DNA of 64,000 nt from Polyangiaceae bacterium (GTDB taxonomy: Bacteria; Myxococcota_A; Polyangia; Polyangiales; Polyangiaceae): the NCBI GenBank assembly GCA_016715885.1, contig JADJXL010000017.1:62001-126000 (forward strand). The letters run 5' to 3'. A program made the position numbers and the translations under genes. Positions 9,725 through 18,484 of the stretch are shown in pieces. The notes beneath the pieces are model-generated. The model saw only the letters and a program-made list of their open reading frames with translations. It was not told the origin of the DNA and did not search any database. Positions within the stretch are counted from its first letter, which is position 1; each line of letters starts with the position of its first letter.

Positions 9725-11368
9725 ATGAGCGCGGACCCCAACAAAAAGAGCGCAAGAACATTCCAGTGCCGCGACGTCCTCTGGGAGACGTTCGAACAGA
9801 TGGCACGCGAGCTGGAGTGCTCGATCGACTACCTCATCAACGAGTCGATGAAGCAGTATGCCCGGCAGCGCAGCTACAGCCCGCGCACGCCGTTCCCCGG
9901 GACGCAGCGTACCGAGGGAGGAGCGCCGGGATCTGGTCCGTCGATGCCGCCGTCGACCGCGGGCATCCCTGCGCCGCCTCCGTCGCCGCCGCCGCCCGGG
10001 TATCCGCCTCCGCCCGGAGCCACGCCGATGCCTCCGACGTACGGTAGTGCGCCTGGAGCGCCGCCGCCGATGATGGGCATGCCGGGTGCTCCGCCGCCGC
10101 CTCCCATGATGGGTGGCATGGGCATGCCGGGTGCTCCGCCGCCGCCTCCCATGATGGGTGGCATGGGCATGCCGGGTGCGCCGCCTCCGATGATGGGAGG
10201 CGCTCCGCCGCCTCCACCGCCGATGGGTGTTCCAGGCGCGCCGCCTCCGATGATGGGTGCGCCGGGTGCGCCTCCGATGATGGGTGCGCCGGGCGCGCCT
10301 CCTGGGCCGCCGCCTCCGCCGCCTTCGCCTTACGGTGCGACGCCGCCGCCTCCTCCGGGAGCGTATGCCCCGCCGCCGACGATGTCGGGCGCTGCGGGCG
10401 TTGGAGGCCCGCCGCCTCCGCCGCCCATGGTGGGTCCTCCGCCGGCACCGCCGGGTGTTGGCATGCCCCCGCCGCCTCCTCCTGGTGCCTCGGCTGCACC
10501 GCCGCCTCCGCCTCGTCCGCCGTCGGGTACGGCAACACCAGCGCCGCCCACCGCAGCCAAGCGTCCGCCGAGCGTTCCATCGCCGCCTGGACCTACTGGT
10601 GCGCCGCGCGGGCCTGGATTGCCCCCGCCGCCTCCAACGGGCGTTGGCCGTCCACCTGGGCCGCCGCCGCCTCCTCCAGGCGCCGCCGGTGGACCGCCGC
10701 CCCCGCCGCCTCCAGGTGTGCGCTCGACCATGATGGGCCCCGGTGCACCACCGCCGCCGCCCGCGCGCACCATGCCGCCCGGACCACCGCCGCCGCCAGG
10801 CCTGACGCCGCCACCTCCTCCGGGACCGCCCGGCATGGCGCCGCCTGGGCCTCCGCCGCCGCCTCCGAGCCTCGGAGCACCCGCGACATTGGCTGCGCCG
10901 CCAGGGCCCGGCATGGCACCTCCGCCGCCGCCTCCCATGGCAGGCGGGTTTGGCGCACCGCCACCGCCGCCGCCATACGGCCAGATGCCGCCTGGACCGC
11001 CGCCCGGACCGCCAGGTCCGCCGCCCGGGCCGCCGCCTGCACCGACGCCAGCACCCGCTGCACCATCGGCAGGAGGCATCCCCGGCGCGGTCCCGCTCTT
11101 CGCTTATTACGGCGGCGAACGATTCATCGTGAACAAGGACCGCTTCATCATCGGCCGCGGCAAACAGTCGAGCGACCTGACGATCAAAGATCCGAACGTC
11201 TCCCGACAACACGCCATGGTCGAGTACCTGAACGGCCAGTACTACATGGTCGACATGGGCTCGACGAACGGCGTCGAGTTCAGCGGTCAGCGCATCACGC
11301 GCAAAGCGATCGGTGAAGGCGACCAGTACCGGATCTGCGATCACGAGGTCCGTTTCTCCTACCGCTGA
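9725..11368 (+). CDS. FHA-domain protein with ribbon-helix-helix-like N-terminus and long polyproline linker
   Basis: Three parts are visible. Residues about 10-55 (RTFQCRDVLWETFEQMAREL) resemble a ribbon-helix-helix fold. Residues about 60-455 are Pro/Gly/Met-rich, with repeated PPPPMMGG-type blocks. The C-terminus (about 460-547) is a forkhead-associated domain with FIIGRGKQSSDL, SRQHAMVEY and MGSTNGVEF, matching the GR, SxxH and NG positions that bind phosphothreonine. This pairs well with the Hanks-type kinases usual in myxobacteria, one of which is at 36203-37108. The next gene starts inside its stop codon (TGATG). Confidence 0.9.
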   Translation: MSADPNKKSARTFQCRDVLWETFEQMARELECSIDYLINESMKQYARQRSYSPRTPFPGTQRTEGGAPGSGPSMPPSTAGIPAPPPSPPPPGYPPPPGATPMPPTYGSAPGAPPPMMGMPGAPPPPPMMGGMGMPGAPPPPPMMGGMGMPGAPPPMMGGAPPPPPPMGVPGAPPPMMGAPGAPPMMGAPGAPPGPPPPPPSPYGATPPPPPGAYAPPPTMSGAAGVGGPPPPPPMVGPPPAPPGVGMPPPPPPGASAAPPPPPRPPSGTATPAPPTAAKRPPSVPSPPGPTGAPRGPGLPPPPPTGVGRPPGPPPPPPGAAGGPPPPPPPGVRSTMMGPGAPPPPPARTMPPGPPPPPGLTPPPPPGPPGMAPPGPPPPPPSLGAPATLAAPPGPGMAPPPPPPMAGGFGAPPPPPPYGQMPPGPPPGPPGPPPGPPPAPTPAPAAPSAGGIPGAVPLFAYYGGERFIVNKDRFIIGRGKQSSDLTIKDPNVSRQHAMVEYLNGQYYMVDMGSTNGVEFSGQRITRKAIGEGDQYRICDHEVRFSYR

Positions 11369-12747
11369 TGCGCGGGCTCCACATTTGGGGCTTCGGGTCG
11401 CCTTCGGCGCCTTCCGCCTCAAACCCCACCCACATCCCCAGGCTGCGCGCGAAAAACACCACTCGCGTCGCAGCCCGCGGAGCGCGTTCCATCCTCGCGA
11501 TCGCTTCGGCGTTCGTCGCGACGCACGCGTTCGCTGCACACGAACCTCCCTGGGTTGGTCCCGACACACCACCGCTCGGTGACGGCATCGTCAGCGCTCG
11601 CATCATCAAAGGCGACCAGCCCATCCTCACGGCGCCTTGGGAAAACGCCGCTCGTCGAGGCTCCGCTGCGCGCGACGTGCACCTCCCCATCTTCGCCGTC
11701 AGGCGCGGACCTGGTTGCCGCGGCAGGTTCCTCGAAGTCGGTCCCAGCGCCTGGGTCTGCGACGACGCCGTCGAGCTCGCCGCAACACCCTTCGTCGACC
11801 CCGGCTACCGCGCCTTGCGCTCGAACCCGGATGGACTGCCGTTTCGTTACTACTTCGTCGGTCCCGATGGATCGTTTGCCTACAAACGACTTTCGGCCGC
11901 CGACACCGGCACGCCCGACATGCAGCTCGAGCCCGGCTTCGCCATCGCCGTCGTCGAAGAACGCGTCATCGACGGCCATCGATACGGCCGCACCCACAAC
12001 GAGCTGTGGGTGCCCATGCGCGACGTCGGTCCTGCGCGCACGTTTGCGTTCCGCGGAGAGACGGTCGCGCAAGACGTGACGACCACCTTCCCCTTCGCGT
12101 GGGTCATCGTCGACAGCGCCAACGTGTTCGCTTCGCCAAACCCCGGCGCAAAAAAAATCGATCACCGCACACGTTTCGAACGCGTTCCTTTCTACGAAGT
12201 CAAAACATCCGGCCCCACCTCGTTCACGCGCATCGGTGACGACGCTTGGGTGCGCTCATCCGAGATCCGCCATCCGACGATTGCTCAGCCTCCAGCCGAA
12301 GTGGACGTTGCTGCAGGCGATCACTGGATCGACGTGGAGCTCGAAACGCAAACGCTCGTCGCGTACGAAGGAGCTCGCCCGGTCTTCGCGACGCTCGTGT
12401 CGACCGGCAAAGGCCGCGAAGGTTCGGCCACGGCAACGCCTCGAGGAACGTTTCGCATCTGGGCCAAGCTCTTCACGTCGAACATGGACAACCTCGAAGA
12501 CGAAGGCGCGCATCGGTACTACCGCATGGAGGACGTCCCGTGGGTCCAGTACTTCTCCAAAGGCGTGGGCCTTCATGGAGCGTTCTGGCATCGATCGTTT
12601 GGCTACGTGCGCAGTCACGGCTGCGTCAACCTCGCGCCCATCGATGCGGAATGGCTCTTCTGGTGGACCGGGCCGCGTATGCCTGCCGGCTGGACCGCCG
12701 TTTTACCTTCGACGCACGACGCTGGCACCGTCGTACGCGTGCGATGA
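11368..12747 (+). CDS. L,D-transpeptidase (YkuD-type) exported protein
   Basis: Likely forms 3-3 cross-links in peptidoglycan or attaches proteins to it. The catalytic segment near residue 400 reads HGAFWHRSFGYVRSHGCVNL, with the conserved His and the SHGC nucleophile. The fold begins near WIDVELETQTLVAYEG. A signal-like segment (ARSILAIASAFVATHAFA) lies at about residues 35-52, so the first ~30 residues are unusually long. They are encoded by a copy of a dispersed palindromic repeat (11384-11426). The ATG overlaps the preceding TGA, suggesting translational coupling with the FHA gene. No other in-frame ATG or GTG fits better. Confidence 0.88.
   Translation: MRGLHIWGFGSPSAPSASNPTHIPRLRAKNTTRVAARGARSILAIASAFVATHAFAAHEPPWVGPDTPPLGDGIVSARIIKGDQPILTAPWENAARRGSAARDVHLPIFAVRRGPGCRGRFLEVGPSAWVCDDAVELAATPFVDPGYRALRSNPDGLPFRYYFVGPDGSFAYKRLSAADTGTPDMQLEPGFAIAVVEERVIDGHRYGRTHNELWVPMRDVGPARTFAFRGETVAQDVTTTFPFAWVIVDSANVFASPNPGAKKIDHRTRFERVPFYEVKTSGPTSFTRIGDDAWVRSSEIRHPTIAQPPAEVDVAAGDHWIDVELETQTLVAYEGARPVFATLVSTGKGREGSATATPRGTFRIWAKLFTSNMDNLEDEGAHRYYRMEDVPWVQYFSKGVGLHGAFWHRSFGYVRSHGCVNLAPIDAEWLFWWTGPRMPAGWTAVLPSTHDAGTVVRVR
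11384..11426. repeat. Dispersed TTGGGG/CCCC palindromic repeat, copy 1 (inside a gene start)
   Basis: The sequence TTTGGGGCTTCGGGTCGCCT leads into CCGCCTCAAACCCC. It shares arms and central GCCTTCGGCG with copies at 15985-16027 and 21154-21197. Unlike those intergenic copies, this one is read through as codons of the L,D-transpeptidase N-terminus. Confidence 0.75.
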
Positions 12748-12762
12748 CTCGAGACGAATAAC

Positions 12763-14466
12763 ATGGTGTCGATCGTCAACGCAGTCCGAGATCTAGGGCG
12801 CTTACGGCAAATCTACGTGGTGCTCGTGCGGCACGGCTTCGGCGAGCTCGCACAGCGCCTTGGCTTGAGCGGCCGCGATCGCGGAGCCCAAGAACAAGAC
12901 ATCACCGCGGAAGGCCCCGCCGAAGAAGCGCTCGCAGAAGTCGAGCGTGGTGAAGAAGAACGTCGCCGCATCTCGCTACCCGAACGCGTGCGCCTCGTGT
13001 GCATGGACCTCGGCCCATCGTTCGTGAAGCTCGGTCAGATCGCGTCGACCAGGCCCGACGTTCTTCCCGCCGAATGGATCGTCGAGCTGAAGAAGCTCCA
13101 AGACAGCGTCACTCCCCTCCCCGCGACGGAGATCCGAGTGGCGGTCGAAACATCGCTCGGCGCACCCATCGATCAGATCTACGAATCGTTTGACGACAAA
13201 CCACTTGCCGCAGCATCGATCGGCCAAGTGCATCGCGCCGTGCTCAAGCATTCCGAAGGGCCGAAAGACGTCGTCGTCAAAGTGCAGAGGCCGGGCATCC
13301 GGTCCACGATCGCCAGCGATCTCGAGCTCTTGCACATGCTCGCCAAGCTCATCGAACGCACGATCCCGGAATCGTCGCTGTACCAACCATCCGCGCTGGT
13401 CGACCAATTCGATCGCGCGATCACGAGTGAGCTCGACTTCGGACAAGAAGCGGAGCACGCGATCCGTTTTGCAAAAAACTTCGAAGGTCATCCGCACGCA
13501 CGGTTTCCACTCGTCTATCGAGAAGCATCGTCGAAGACCGTGCTCACGCTCGAATTGCTCCCAGGCCACAAGGTGTACGAGGCCATTCGGGAGCATGGGC
13601 ACAAGGGAGCTGCGATCGCAGAAGCTTCCGTCGGGATCGTCGTCAAAAGCATTTTCGAAGATGGGTTTTTCCACGCGGATCCGCATCCGGGAAACATCCT
13701 GATCTCGGGCGATCCAGACCGTCCGACGATTGGCCTCATCGATCTCGGCATGGTCGGGCGTTTGTCTCCGGACATGCGCGACAAGACGCTCGATCTGATG
13801 ATCGCAGCCGTTCGACAGGATCATCTCGCCGTCGCCGATGCGCTGTATCTGATTGGTACACCAACGAAAAAAGTCGACATGCGTGCGTACCGTGCGGAGG
13901 TGAGTCTTCTGGCGGAGAAGTACATTGGCCGACCGCTCAAGGAAATCGACGTTGCGGCGTTGATCAGCGACTTGGTGCGAGGCGCGAACAAGTACGGGAT
14001 CGAAATACCGGCGGACTTTTTGCTCGTGGGCAAAGCGATCATGACGATCGAAGGTGTCGGCAAAGAGATCGACCCGGATCTCGACGTGCTCGGTGTTGCG
14101 CGACCGTACTTTTTGGATCTCCTTCGCAAGCGTTATTCGCCCGAGCGCATGGGGATGGAGGCGTGGCGGGGGCTCGAGCGTTTGTCCGGGGCAGCCTACG
14201 ACTTGCCGCAGCAGGTACGCGAGATCCTGGACGACTTGCGATTGGGCAGGCTCACGATGCAGACGACGAACCCGGCGTTACCGAGCACGGTGGATCGGCT
14301 TGGCCGGCGCGTCTTTTCGGGGCTCGTCGTGGCGACGTTCGTATTGGCGGGGGCTGGGCTAGTTGCGTCCGGACAGCAGGCGACACTTGGTTACGTGCTT
14401 CTGGTGTTCGGATTTTTGACGATGATCGCCCACGTTGCGGCCGACATGATTCGCCGCAATCGATAG
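12763..14466 (+). CDS. ubiB: ABC1/UbiB (AarF) family atypical kinase
   Basis: Membrane-associated ATPase/kinase-like protein of the family that supports ubiquinone or other prenyl-lipid metabolism. The signature KxGQ motif is present (FVKLGQIASTRPDVLP, about residues 86-101), as are the AAASIGQVHRA loop, the VVVKVQRPGI lysine, and the HADPHPGNIL plus IDLGMVG catalytic elements. Two C-terminal transmembrane helices follow (about 520-560). Length (567) is typical. It starts 15 bp after the L,D-transpeptidase gene on the same strand and ends in a gap convergent with atpE. Myxobacteria mostly use menaquinone, so the exact substrate is open. Confidence 0.93.
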   Translation: MVSIVNAVRDLGRLRQIYVVLVRHGFGELAQRLGLSGRDRGAQEQDITAEGPAEEALAEVERGEEERRRISLPERVRLVCMDLGPSFVKLGQIASTRPDVLPAEWIVELKKLQDSVTPLPATEIRVAVETSLGAPIDQIYESFDDKPLAAASIGQVHRAVLKHSEGPKDVVVKVQRPGIRSTIASDLELLHMLAKLIERTIPESSLYQPSALVDQFDRAITSELDFGQEAEHAIRFAKNFEGHPHARFPLVYREASSKTVLTLELLPGHKVYEAIREHGHKGAAIAEASVGIVVKSIFEDGFFHADPHPGNILISGDPDRPTIGLIDLGMVGRLSPDMRDKTLDLMIAAVRQDHLAVADALYLIGTPTKKVDMRAYRAEVSLLAEKYIGRPLKEIDVAALISDLVRGANKYGIEIPADFLLVGKAIMTIEGVGKEIDPDLDVLGVARPYFLDLLRKRYSPERMGMEAWRGLERLSGAAYDLPQQVREILDDLRLGRLTMQTTNPALPSTVDRLGRRVFSGLVVATFVLAGAGLVASGQQATLGYVLLVFGFLTMIAHVAADMIRRNR

Positions 14467-14657
14467 TTGGGAATCAAAGCAAACGGATGCACGCCTCACT
14501 CTCCTTTGCAGAGAGGAAGGCGTGCTTTCTCGAGGGTGTTTCGCAGGCATTGCGAGCGTTGCGAATCGCTGGGCGGACGTGCTCCGCGTACGACACGTAC
14601 GCTTCCGCCATCCTCCCTAGCTTCGCAACGCGCAGCAGCCTGCGGAATACCCTCGGC

Positions 14658-14999
14658 TCAGAACGTGGCCGGAAGGCGGTTCTGGAGCAAGTACGCGATG
14701 ATCAGGGCGAAGAGAACGAGCGACTCGATCAGGGCCAGGCCGAGAATCATCGGCGTCTGGATACGTGCAGCCGCGCCGGGATTGCGCGAGATGCCTTCGA
14801 GTGCCGCGGCAGCAGCGCGGCCTTGACCGAGGGCACCACCGAGGACTGCGATGCCGATGGCGATACCGGCACCCATGCTGATCCAGCCGAACGTATCGAA
14901 CTTGTTGGATGCGCTTTCCTGCGCGAACGCCACAGCGGGAAGGAGGACCATCGCAGTAGCGACCACGGCAGACAGGGAAAGCTTGCTCTTGAGAGACAT
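14658..14999 (-). CDS. atpE: ATP synthase subunit c
   Basis: Forms the rotating ring of the Fo motor. The protein begins with a cleavable-looking signal (SLSAVVATAMVLLPAVAFAQ), which is unusual for subunit c. Two hairpin helices follow: GAGIAIGIAVLGGALGQGRA, then the loop ALEGISRNPGAAARIQ, then LGLALIESLVLFALIIAYLL. The ion-carrying Glu is in IES. A Gln in the first helix (GQG) and Ser after the Glu are ligands seen in Na+-binding rings, but the usual Tyr is Phe, so the coupling ion is undecided. A strong ribosome site lies 9 nt upstream. Last gene of the rph-rdgB-atp operon. Confidence 0.96.
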   Translation of the reverse strand: MSLKSKLSLSAVVATAMVLLPAVAFAQESASNKFDTFGWISMGAGIAIGIAVLGGALGQGRAAAAALEGISRNPGAAARIQTPMILGLALIESLVLFALIIAYLLQNRLPATF

Positions 15000-15008
15000 C
15001 CGGACTTG

Positions 15009-15015
15009 CTCCTTT
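15009..15015 (-). promoter_or_regulatory. Ribosome-binding site of atpE
   Basis: On the minus strand AAAGGAG lies about 9 nt before the atpE ATG. It is one of the clearest Shine-Dalgarno sites in the window, in keeping with the high copy number needed for subunit c. Confidence 0.75.
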
Positions 15016-15193
15016 CAGGCCACACGCCCCGACGGGGGCTCATGCTGCGTGTGAAAAATCGTTTGGCCCATGGGGCGTGGGGAACTCGTTGACGGGTTTG
15101 TCCCCCTCGTGGGCCGGGGCGGCTTTACGAGCGCGCCCCCCTCTAATCCGATTTTGGCCACTTGACCAGCGACTTTTGCGCCAAGTGTCCCTT

Positions 15194-15961
15194 TTAGTGC
15201 TGCTCGGCATGCTCGGTCGCGAGACCGATGTAGATGCTGCTGAGCAGGCAAAACACCAACGTTTGAACGACGATCACGATGAGCCCGAGAAACATCACGG
15301 GCAGCGGCAAGAGGATCGCAATCATGCCGGCAAATACCGACGCGATGAGATGATCCGCCGCGATGTTCACCATCAGACGAACACTCAACGTGATCGGACG
15401 GACGCACGTCGAGATGAGCTCAATCGGGAAAATGAGCGGCGCCAAGTACCACTTGGGCCCCGCCATGTGCGCGATGTAGCTCCAGCCGTTCTCCTTGATG
15501 CCGTAGTAGTTGAACGCGATGAACACGAGCAGCGCACAGCCGATCGTCACGTTCAAACTCGACGTAGGGGCGGGGAATCCCGGAATCAAACCCGAAACGT
15601 TCGAGAAGAAGATGAATGCAGCCGACCCGCCGATGAGCGGGAAGTATCGCTTCGCATTCGCCGCTCCCATGACGTCTTCGGCCATTCCGTAGAAGTAGCC
15701 AAAAAACGCCTCGAAGAACGTCCGCAAGCTGAGCCGTTCGTCCGGTACGACCGACTCGTCGACGCGCCGCCATTGGTTGCGCACCGCGAGCGACAAACCG
15801 ATGAACACGAGGATGACGAGCATGCTCGAGAAGATCGGCTCGAGCCCTCGATAGCCCACCGGCTGATTGCCGATGAAGGTGTGACCGAGGTTCTTCGCGT
15901 TCTCACGAAGACCGGGCAGATGCGCGACGAGGAAAGTCAGAAAACTCGTGTGCTCGGGCAT
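15194..15961 (-). CDS. atpB: ATP synthase subunit a
   Basis: Stator subunit that provides the two ion half-channels. Five or more hydrophobic helices are visible. The essential Arg lies in TLSVRLMVNIAADHLIAS (about residues 190-207), matching the family RLxxNxxAGH pattern with Asp in place of Gly. The preceding PIELISTCVRPITL is also typical. Length 255 fits the family. It lies between the atpI-like gene and atpE on the same strand, with a 92-bp gap upstream that holds a dispersed repeat. Genes for b, delta and F1 are not in the window, so the operon is split. Confidence 0.96.
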   Translation of the reverse strand: MPEHTSFLTFLVAHLPGLRENAKNLGHTFIGNQPVGYRGLEPIFSSMLVILVFIGLSLAVRNQWRRVDESVVPDERLSLRTFFEAFFGYFYGMAEDVMGAANAKRYFPLIGGSAAFIFFSNVSGLIPGFPAPTSSLNVTIGCALLVFIAFNYYGIKENGWSYIAHMAGPKWYLAPLIFPIELISTCVRPITLSVRLMVNIAADHLIASVFAGMIAILLPLPVMFLGLIVIVVQTLVFCLLSSIYIGLATEHAEQH

Positions 15962-15984
15962 GTTGATTATCCCTCGTTGAACAC

Positions 15985-16027
15985 TTGGGGCTTGAGGTTG
16001 CCTTCGGCGCCCTTCGCCCCAAACCCC
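15985..16027. repeat. Dispersed TTGGGG/CCCC palindromic repeat, copy 2
   Basis: Reads TTGGGGCTTGAGGTTGCCTT then CGGCGCCCTTCGCCCCAAACCCC. It can fold with GGGGC against GCCCC arms. It sits in the 91-bp gap between the atpI-like gene and atpB, so it lies inside the operon transcript rather than at its end. Confidence 0.75.
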
Positions 16028-16052
16028 TTGGCCTCACCGAACAAAACGCTTG

Positions 16053-16574
16053 TCAACTCTTACTCGGTGGGGGTTCTTCCGGCCCCGGGGGACTCGCCTT
16101 TAGCACATCTTCGCGAGAGTCATCTGCGAAAGATCTGCGTTCGTTCGAGTCACCATCCGACAGGCTCGAATCGGACTCGGTTACCTCATCCGGAGGCTTC
16201 GGGCCAAACATCGTTCCCAGCGTGATCCCGATGGGAAGCGCTCCGTAGCCCACCAATAGGGAAAGCGGCGAGGCGATTCCAGTGCGCAGGATGAGCCACA
16301 CGCCGCCAAAAAGGCCCGCAAGTTTCAACATGGCAAAGGCAGTCCACGGCGCCGCTTTGCCCCGCCGCGACAAAAACGCTTCGCCAATGCGCGCAAACGC
16401 CCACAGGTTGGCCAGCGCAAACGCTCCGCCAACCGCGACGCCGCCCGCCGTACGAACGTCGAACGCGACGAACGCTCCCGCAGCAAGCACGAGCGCCGAT
16501 GCGGTGACGGAAATCATCGCTGCACGAATGCCTTCATCCAGCCAGGTGCTCTTGGACGATGCCGGTGCGCTCAT
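16053..16574 (-). CDS. AtpI-like ATP synthase assembly/membrane protein
   Basis: A 173-residue protein with about four hydrophobic segments (AAMISVTASALVLAAGAF; VAVGGAFALANLWAFARI; MLKLAGLFGGVWLIL; LSLLVGYGALPIGITLGTMF) and an acidic, Pro-rich cytoplasmic tail. Its size, topology and position just upstream of atpB match ATP synthase I chain-type proteins, which help assemble the c-ring. Its ATG overlaps the stop of the upstream gene by ATGA, indicating coupling. The family name is inferred from context more than from a motif. Confidence 0.75.
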   Translation of the reverse strand: MSAPASSKSTWLDEGIRAAMISVTASALVLAAGAFVAFDVRTAGGVAVGGAFALANLWAFARIGEAFLSRRGKAAPWTAFAMLKLAGLFGGVWLILRTGIASPLSLLVGYGALPIGITLGTMFGPKPPDEVTESDSSLSDGDSNERRSFADDSREDVLKASPPGPEEPPPSKS

Positions 16575-16975
16575 CGATCCACCTTCTTGCCATCCGCGTC
16601 GGCGCCATCGCCTTCGCTTTTCGAATCGCGAACGTCGTCCTTCACGATGTCGTCGTCTTTTCGTTCATCGTCCCGCGCGTCGTAAATCGGCCGCGGATTA
16701 CCTTGCTCACGCTCTTCCCGCGCGGCTTCCCGCTGCATCTGCGCATGCGCACGCATCACGGCTTTGATCGCCGCAGCCAGGCCAAAGACAAACCCAATCC
16801 CCGCAAGATACGGCGCCGTACCAAGTTTCTCGTCGAGCCATCGACCACCGAAAAAACCGAACGCGATGCTCAACACGATCTCGAGGCCGATCGTGCCGAA
16901 ACTGCCGACACCACGCCAATCGTCGACCTTGCGACGACGACCGCGATCCGCCGCGTCTTTGCCTTCGCGCGTCAC
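16571..16975 (-). CDS. AtpZ/AtpI family protein
   Basis: A 134-residue protein with two membrane helices (IGLEIVLSIAFGFFGGRWLDEKLG and YLAGIGFVFGLAAAIKAVM) and a highly charged C-terminal tail. The GFFGGRWLDEKLGTAP motif between helices is typical of AtpZ/AtpI proteins, encoded at the head of F-type ATPase operons and thought to aid assembly or Mg2+ supply. It overlaps rdgB upstream and the AtpI-like gene downstream by four bases each. Confidence 0.88.
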   Translation of the reverse strand: MTREGKDAADRGRRRKVDDWRGVGSFGTIGLEIVLSIAFGFFGGRWLDEKLGTAPYLAGIGFVFGLAAAIKAVMRAHAQMQREAAREEREQGNPRPIYDARDDERKDDDIVKDDVRDSKSEGDGADADGKKVDR

Positions 16976-17646
16976 TTGGCTCCCACGACGTGCGCCATAG
17001 AAGACAGGCGCGCATCGATCAAGGCTTCGAGCGCCGGGCGAAGTGCCTGCACCGCACGAGCTCGGTGACTCTTCTTGTTTTTCTCTTCCTCGGGCAGCTC
17101 GGCCATCGTGCGACCGTCCCCGGCCACGATGAAAAGCGGGTCGTACCCGAATCCACCCGTGCCGCGCGCTTGCCGAGCGATCGCGCCTTCACACCGACCC
17201 TCGGCCAAAATCTCGGGCCTGTGTTCGTTCCACGGATCGCGCAGCACGATCACGCAACGAAACCGCGCCGTGCGTTGATCGTCCTCGACCTCCGCAAGCG
17301 ACGCGAGCAGCTCCGCGTTGTTCTCCGCGTCCGTCGCGCCTTCCTTCGCAAACCGCGCCGACCGCACGCCGGGCCGCCCTCCGAGCGCATCCACTTCGAG
17401 ACCCGCGTCCTCGGCGATCGTCACCATCATCGCTGCATCGCACGCTGCGCGTGCCTTGATGAGCGCGTTCTCTTCGAAGGTCGCACCATCCTCGATGATC
17501 GGCGGAAAGTCGGGCAGCACCTTCGACAGCGGGAAAAGCTCGAGCGGCAGATCCGCAAGAAGCGCCGTGAGCTCCGCGATTTTGCCGCGGTTTGTCGTGG
17601 CCAGAAGAACCGAGAGCGGCAGCCCCATGTTCATGTCGCCGTCCAC
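16972..17646 (-). CDS. rdgB: XTP/dITP diphosphatase (RdgB/HAM1)
   Basis: Hydrolyses dITP, ITP and XTP to monophosphates and keeps deaminated purines out of nucleic acids. The diagnostic LLATTNRGKIAEL (about 14-26), TFEENALIKA, TIAEDAGLEVDALGG and GTGGFGYDPLF motifs are present. The C-terminal KKSHRARAVQAL replaces the usual SHR-A-L signature. Several starts are possible: the first at 17646 overlaps rph by 16 bp, while ATG codons at 17634 and 17628 reduce or remove the overlap. Pairing with rph is common in bacteria. Confidence 0.95.
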   Translation of the reverse strand: MDGDMNMGLPLSVLLATTNRGKIAELTALLADLPLELFPLSKVLPDFPPIIEDGATFEENALIKARAACDAAMMVTIAEDAGLEVDALGGRPGVRSARFAKEGATDAENNAELLASLAEVEDDQRTARFRCVIVLRDPWNEHRPEILAEGRCEGAIARQARGTGGFGYDPLFIVAGDGRTMAELPEEEKNKKSHRARAVQALRPALEALIDARLSSMAHVVGAK

Positions 17647-18404
17647 CGACCTTCTTGAAACAACTTTGACAATTCGACGCCAGCCGCCGCCAAGGTTTGT
17701 CGCTGCACCCCAACGAGGCGCGTAATCCCGGACAAACCCAGGTCGATCATGCGATCGATGTCGCGCCGATCCACCGCTTCACCTTCGGCCGTCGCTTGCA
17801 CTTCGACGAGCGCGCCTCGTGCCGTCGCCACGACGTTCAGATCGACACGCGCTTGGCTGTCCTCCGAGTAGTCGAGATCCAAGAGCAGCTCGTCGCCCAC
17901 GTGCCCCACGCTGATCGCCGCGACTTGATCACGCAGGACGGGCGCTCCGAGCTGCCCCGACGCCGCAAGCCGCGAAAGCGCAAGCGCAACGGCGACGAAA
18001 CTGCCGGTCACCGACGCGGTTCTCGTACCTCCGTCGGCTTCGAGCACATCGCAATCGATGACGATCGTTCGTTCACCCAATGAATCCAGGTCGATGGCGC
18101 TTCGAAGCGCTCGTCCGATGAGACGCTGGATCTCTTGCGTCCGACCGCTCAGCGCCTTGCCGCGTCCTTCACGCGCTTCACGACGCGCGCGGCTGGCACG
18201 CGGATGCATCTGATAGTCGGCCGTGAGCCATCCTTTGCCGCGACCAACCATCCACGTCGGAACGGTGGGATCGATGGATGCCGTGCAAAGCACGACGGTA
18301 CCGCCGGCGCGATAAAGCACCGACCCTTCGGCATTGCGGTGAAAGTCGGGAGCGATCTCGATGGGACGAGGATCTGCGGGGCTGCGAGCATGTGAGCGAG
18401 GCAC
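17631..18404 (-). CDS. rph: Ribonuclease PH
   Basis: Phosphorolytic 3'-5' exoribonuclease that trims tRNA 3' ends. The sequence shows the family layout: N-terminal PRPIEIAPDFHRNAEGSVLY, the GKGWLTADYQMHPRAS loop, and the phosphate-binding GRTQEIQRLIGRALRSAIDL. IDCDVLEADGGTRTASVTGS and LDLDYSEDSQARVDLNVV follow. Length 257 fits the family. First gene of the operon that continues with rdgB and the ATP synthase genes. Confidence 0.97.
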   Translation of the reverse strand: MPRSHARSPADPRPIEIAPDFHRNAEGSVLYRAGGTVVLCTASIDPTVPTWMVGRGKGWLTADYQMHPRASRARREAREGRGKALSGRTQEIQRLIGRALRSAIDLDSLGERTIVIDCDVLEADGGTRTASVTGSFVAVALALSRLAASGQLGAPVLRDQVAAISVGHVGDELLLDLDYSEDSQARVDLNVVATARGALVEVQATAEGEAVDRRDIDRMIDLGLSGITRLVGVQRQTLAAAGVELSKLFQEGRWTAT

Positions 18405-18484
18405 GGCGGCGTCCTTAGCACAAGCGCGCGCCGGTGCAGATTTCTCGACGCGTCATCCCGTCGAGCTCGCCGCACGCATGCGAG

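Noticed and set aside
9656..11572. Minus-strand 638-residue Arg-rich frame
   Set aside because: Antisense to the polyproline region of the FHA gene.
14658..14999. Firm call of a sodium-driven ATP synthase
   Set aside because: Gln and Glu-Ser are present, but the Tyr ligand is Phe, so sequence alone does not decide.
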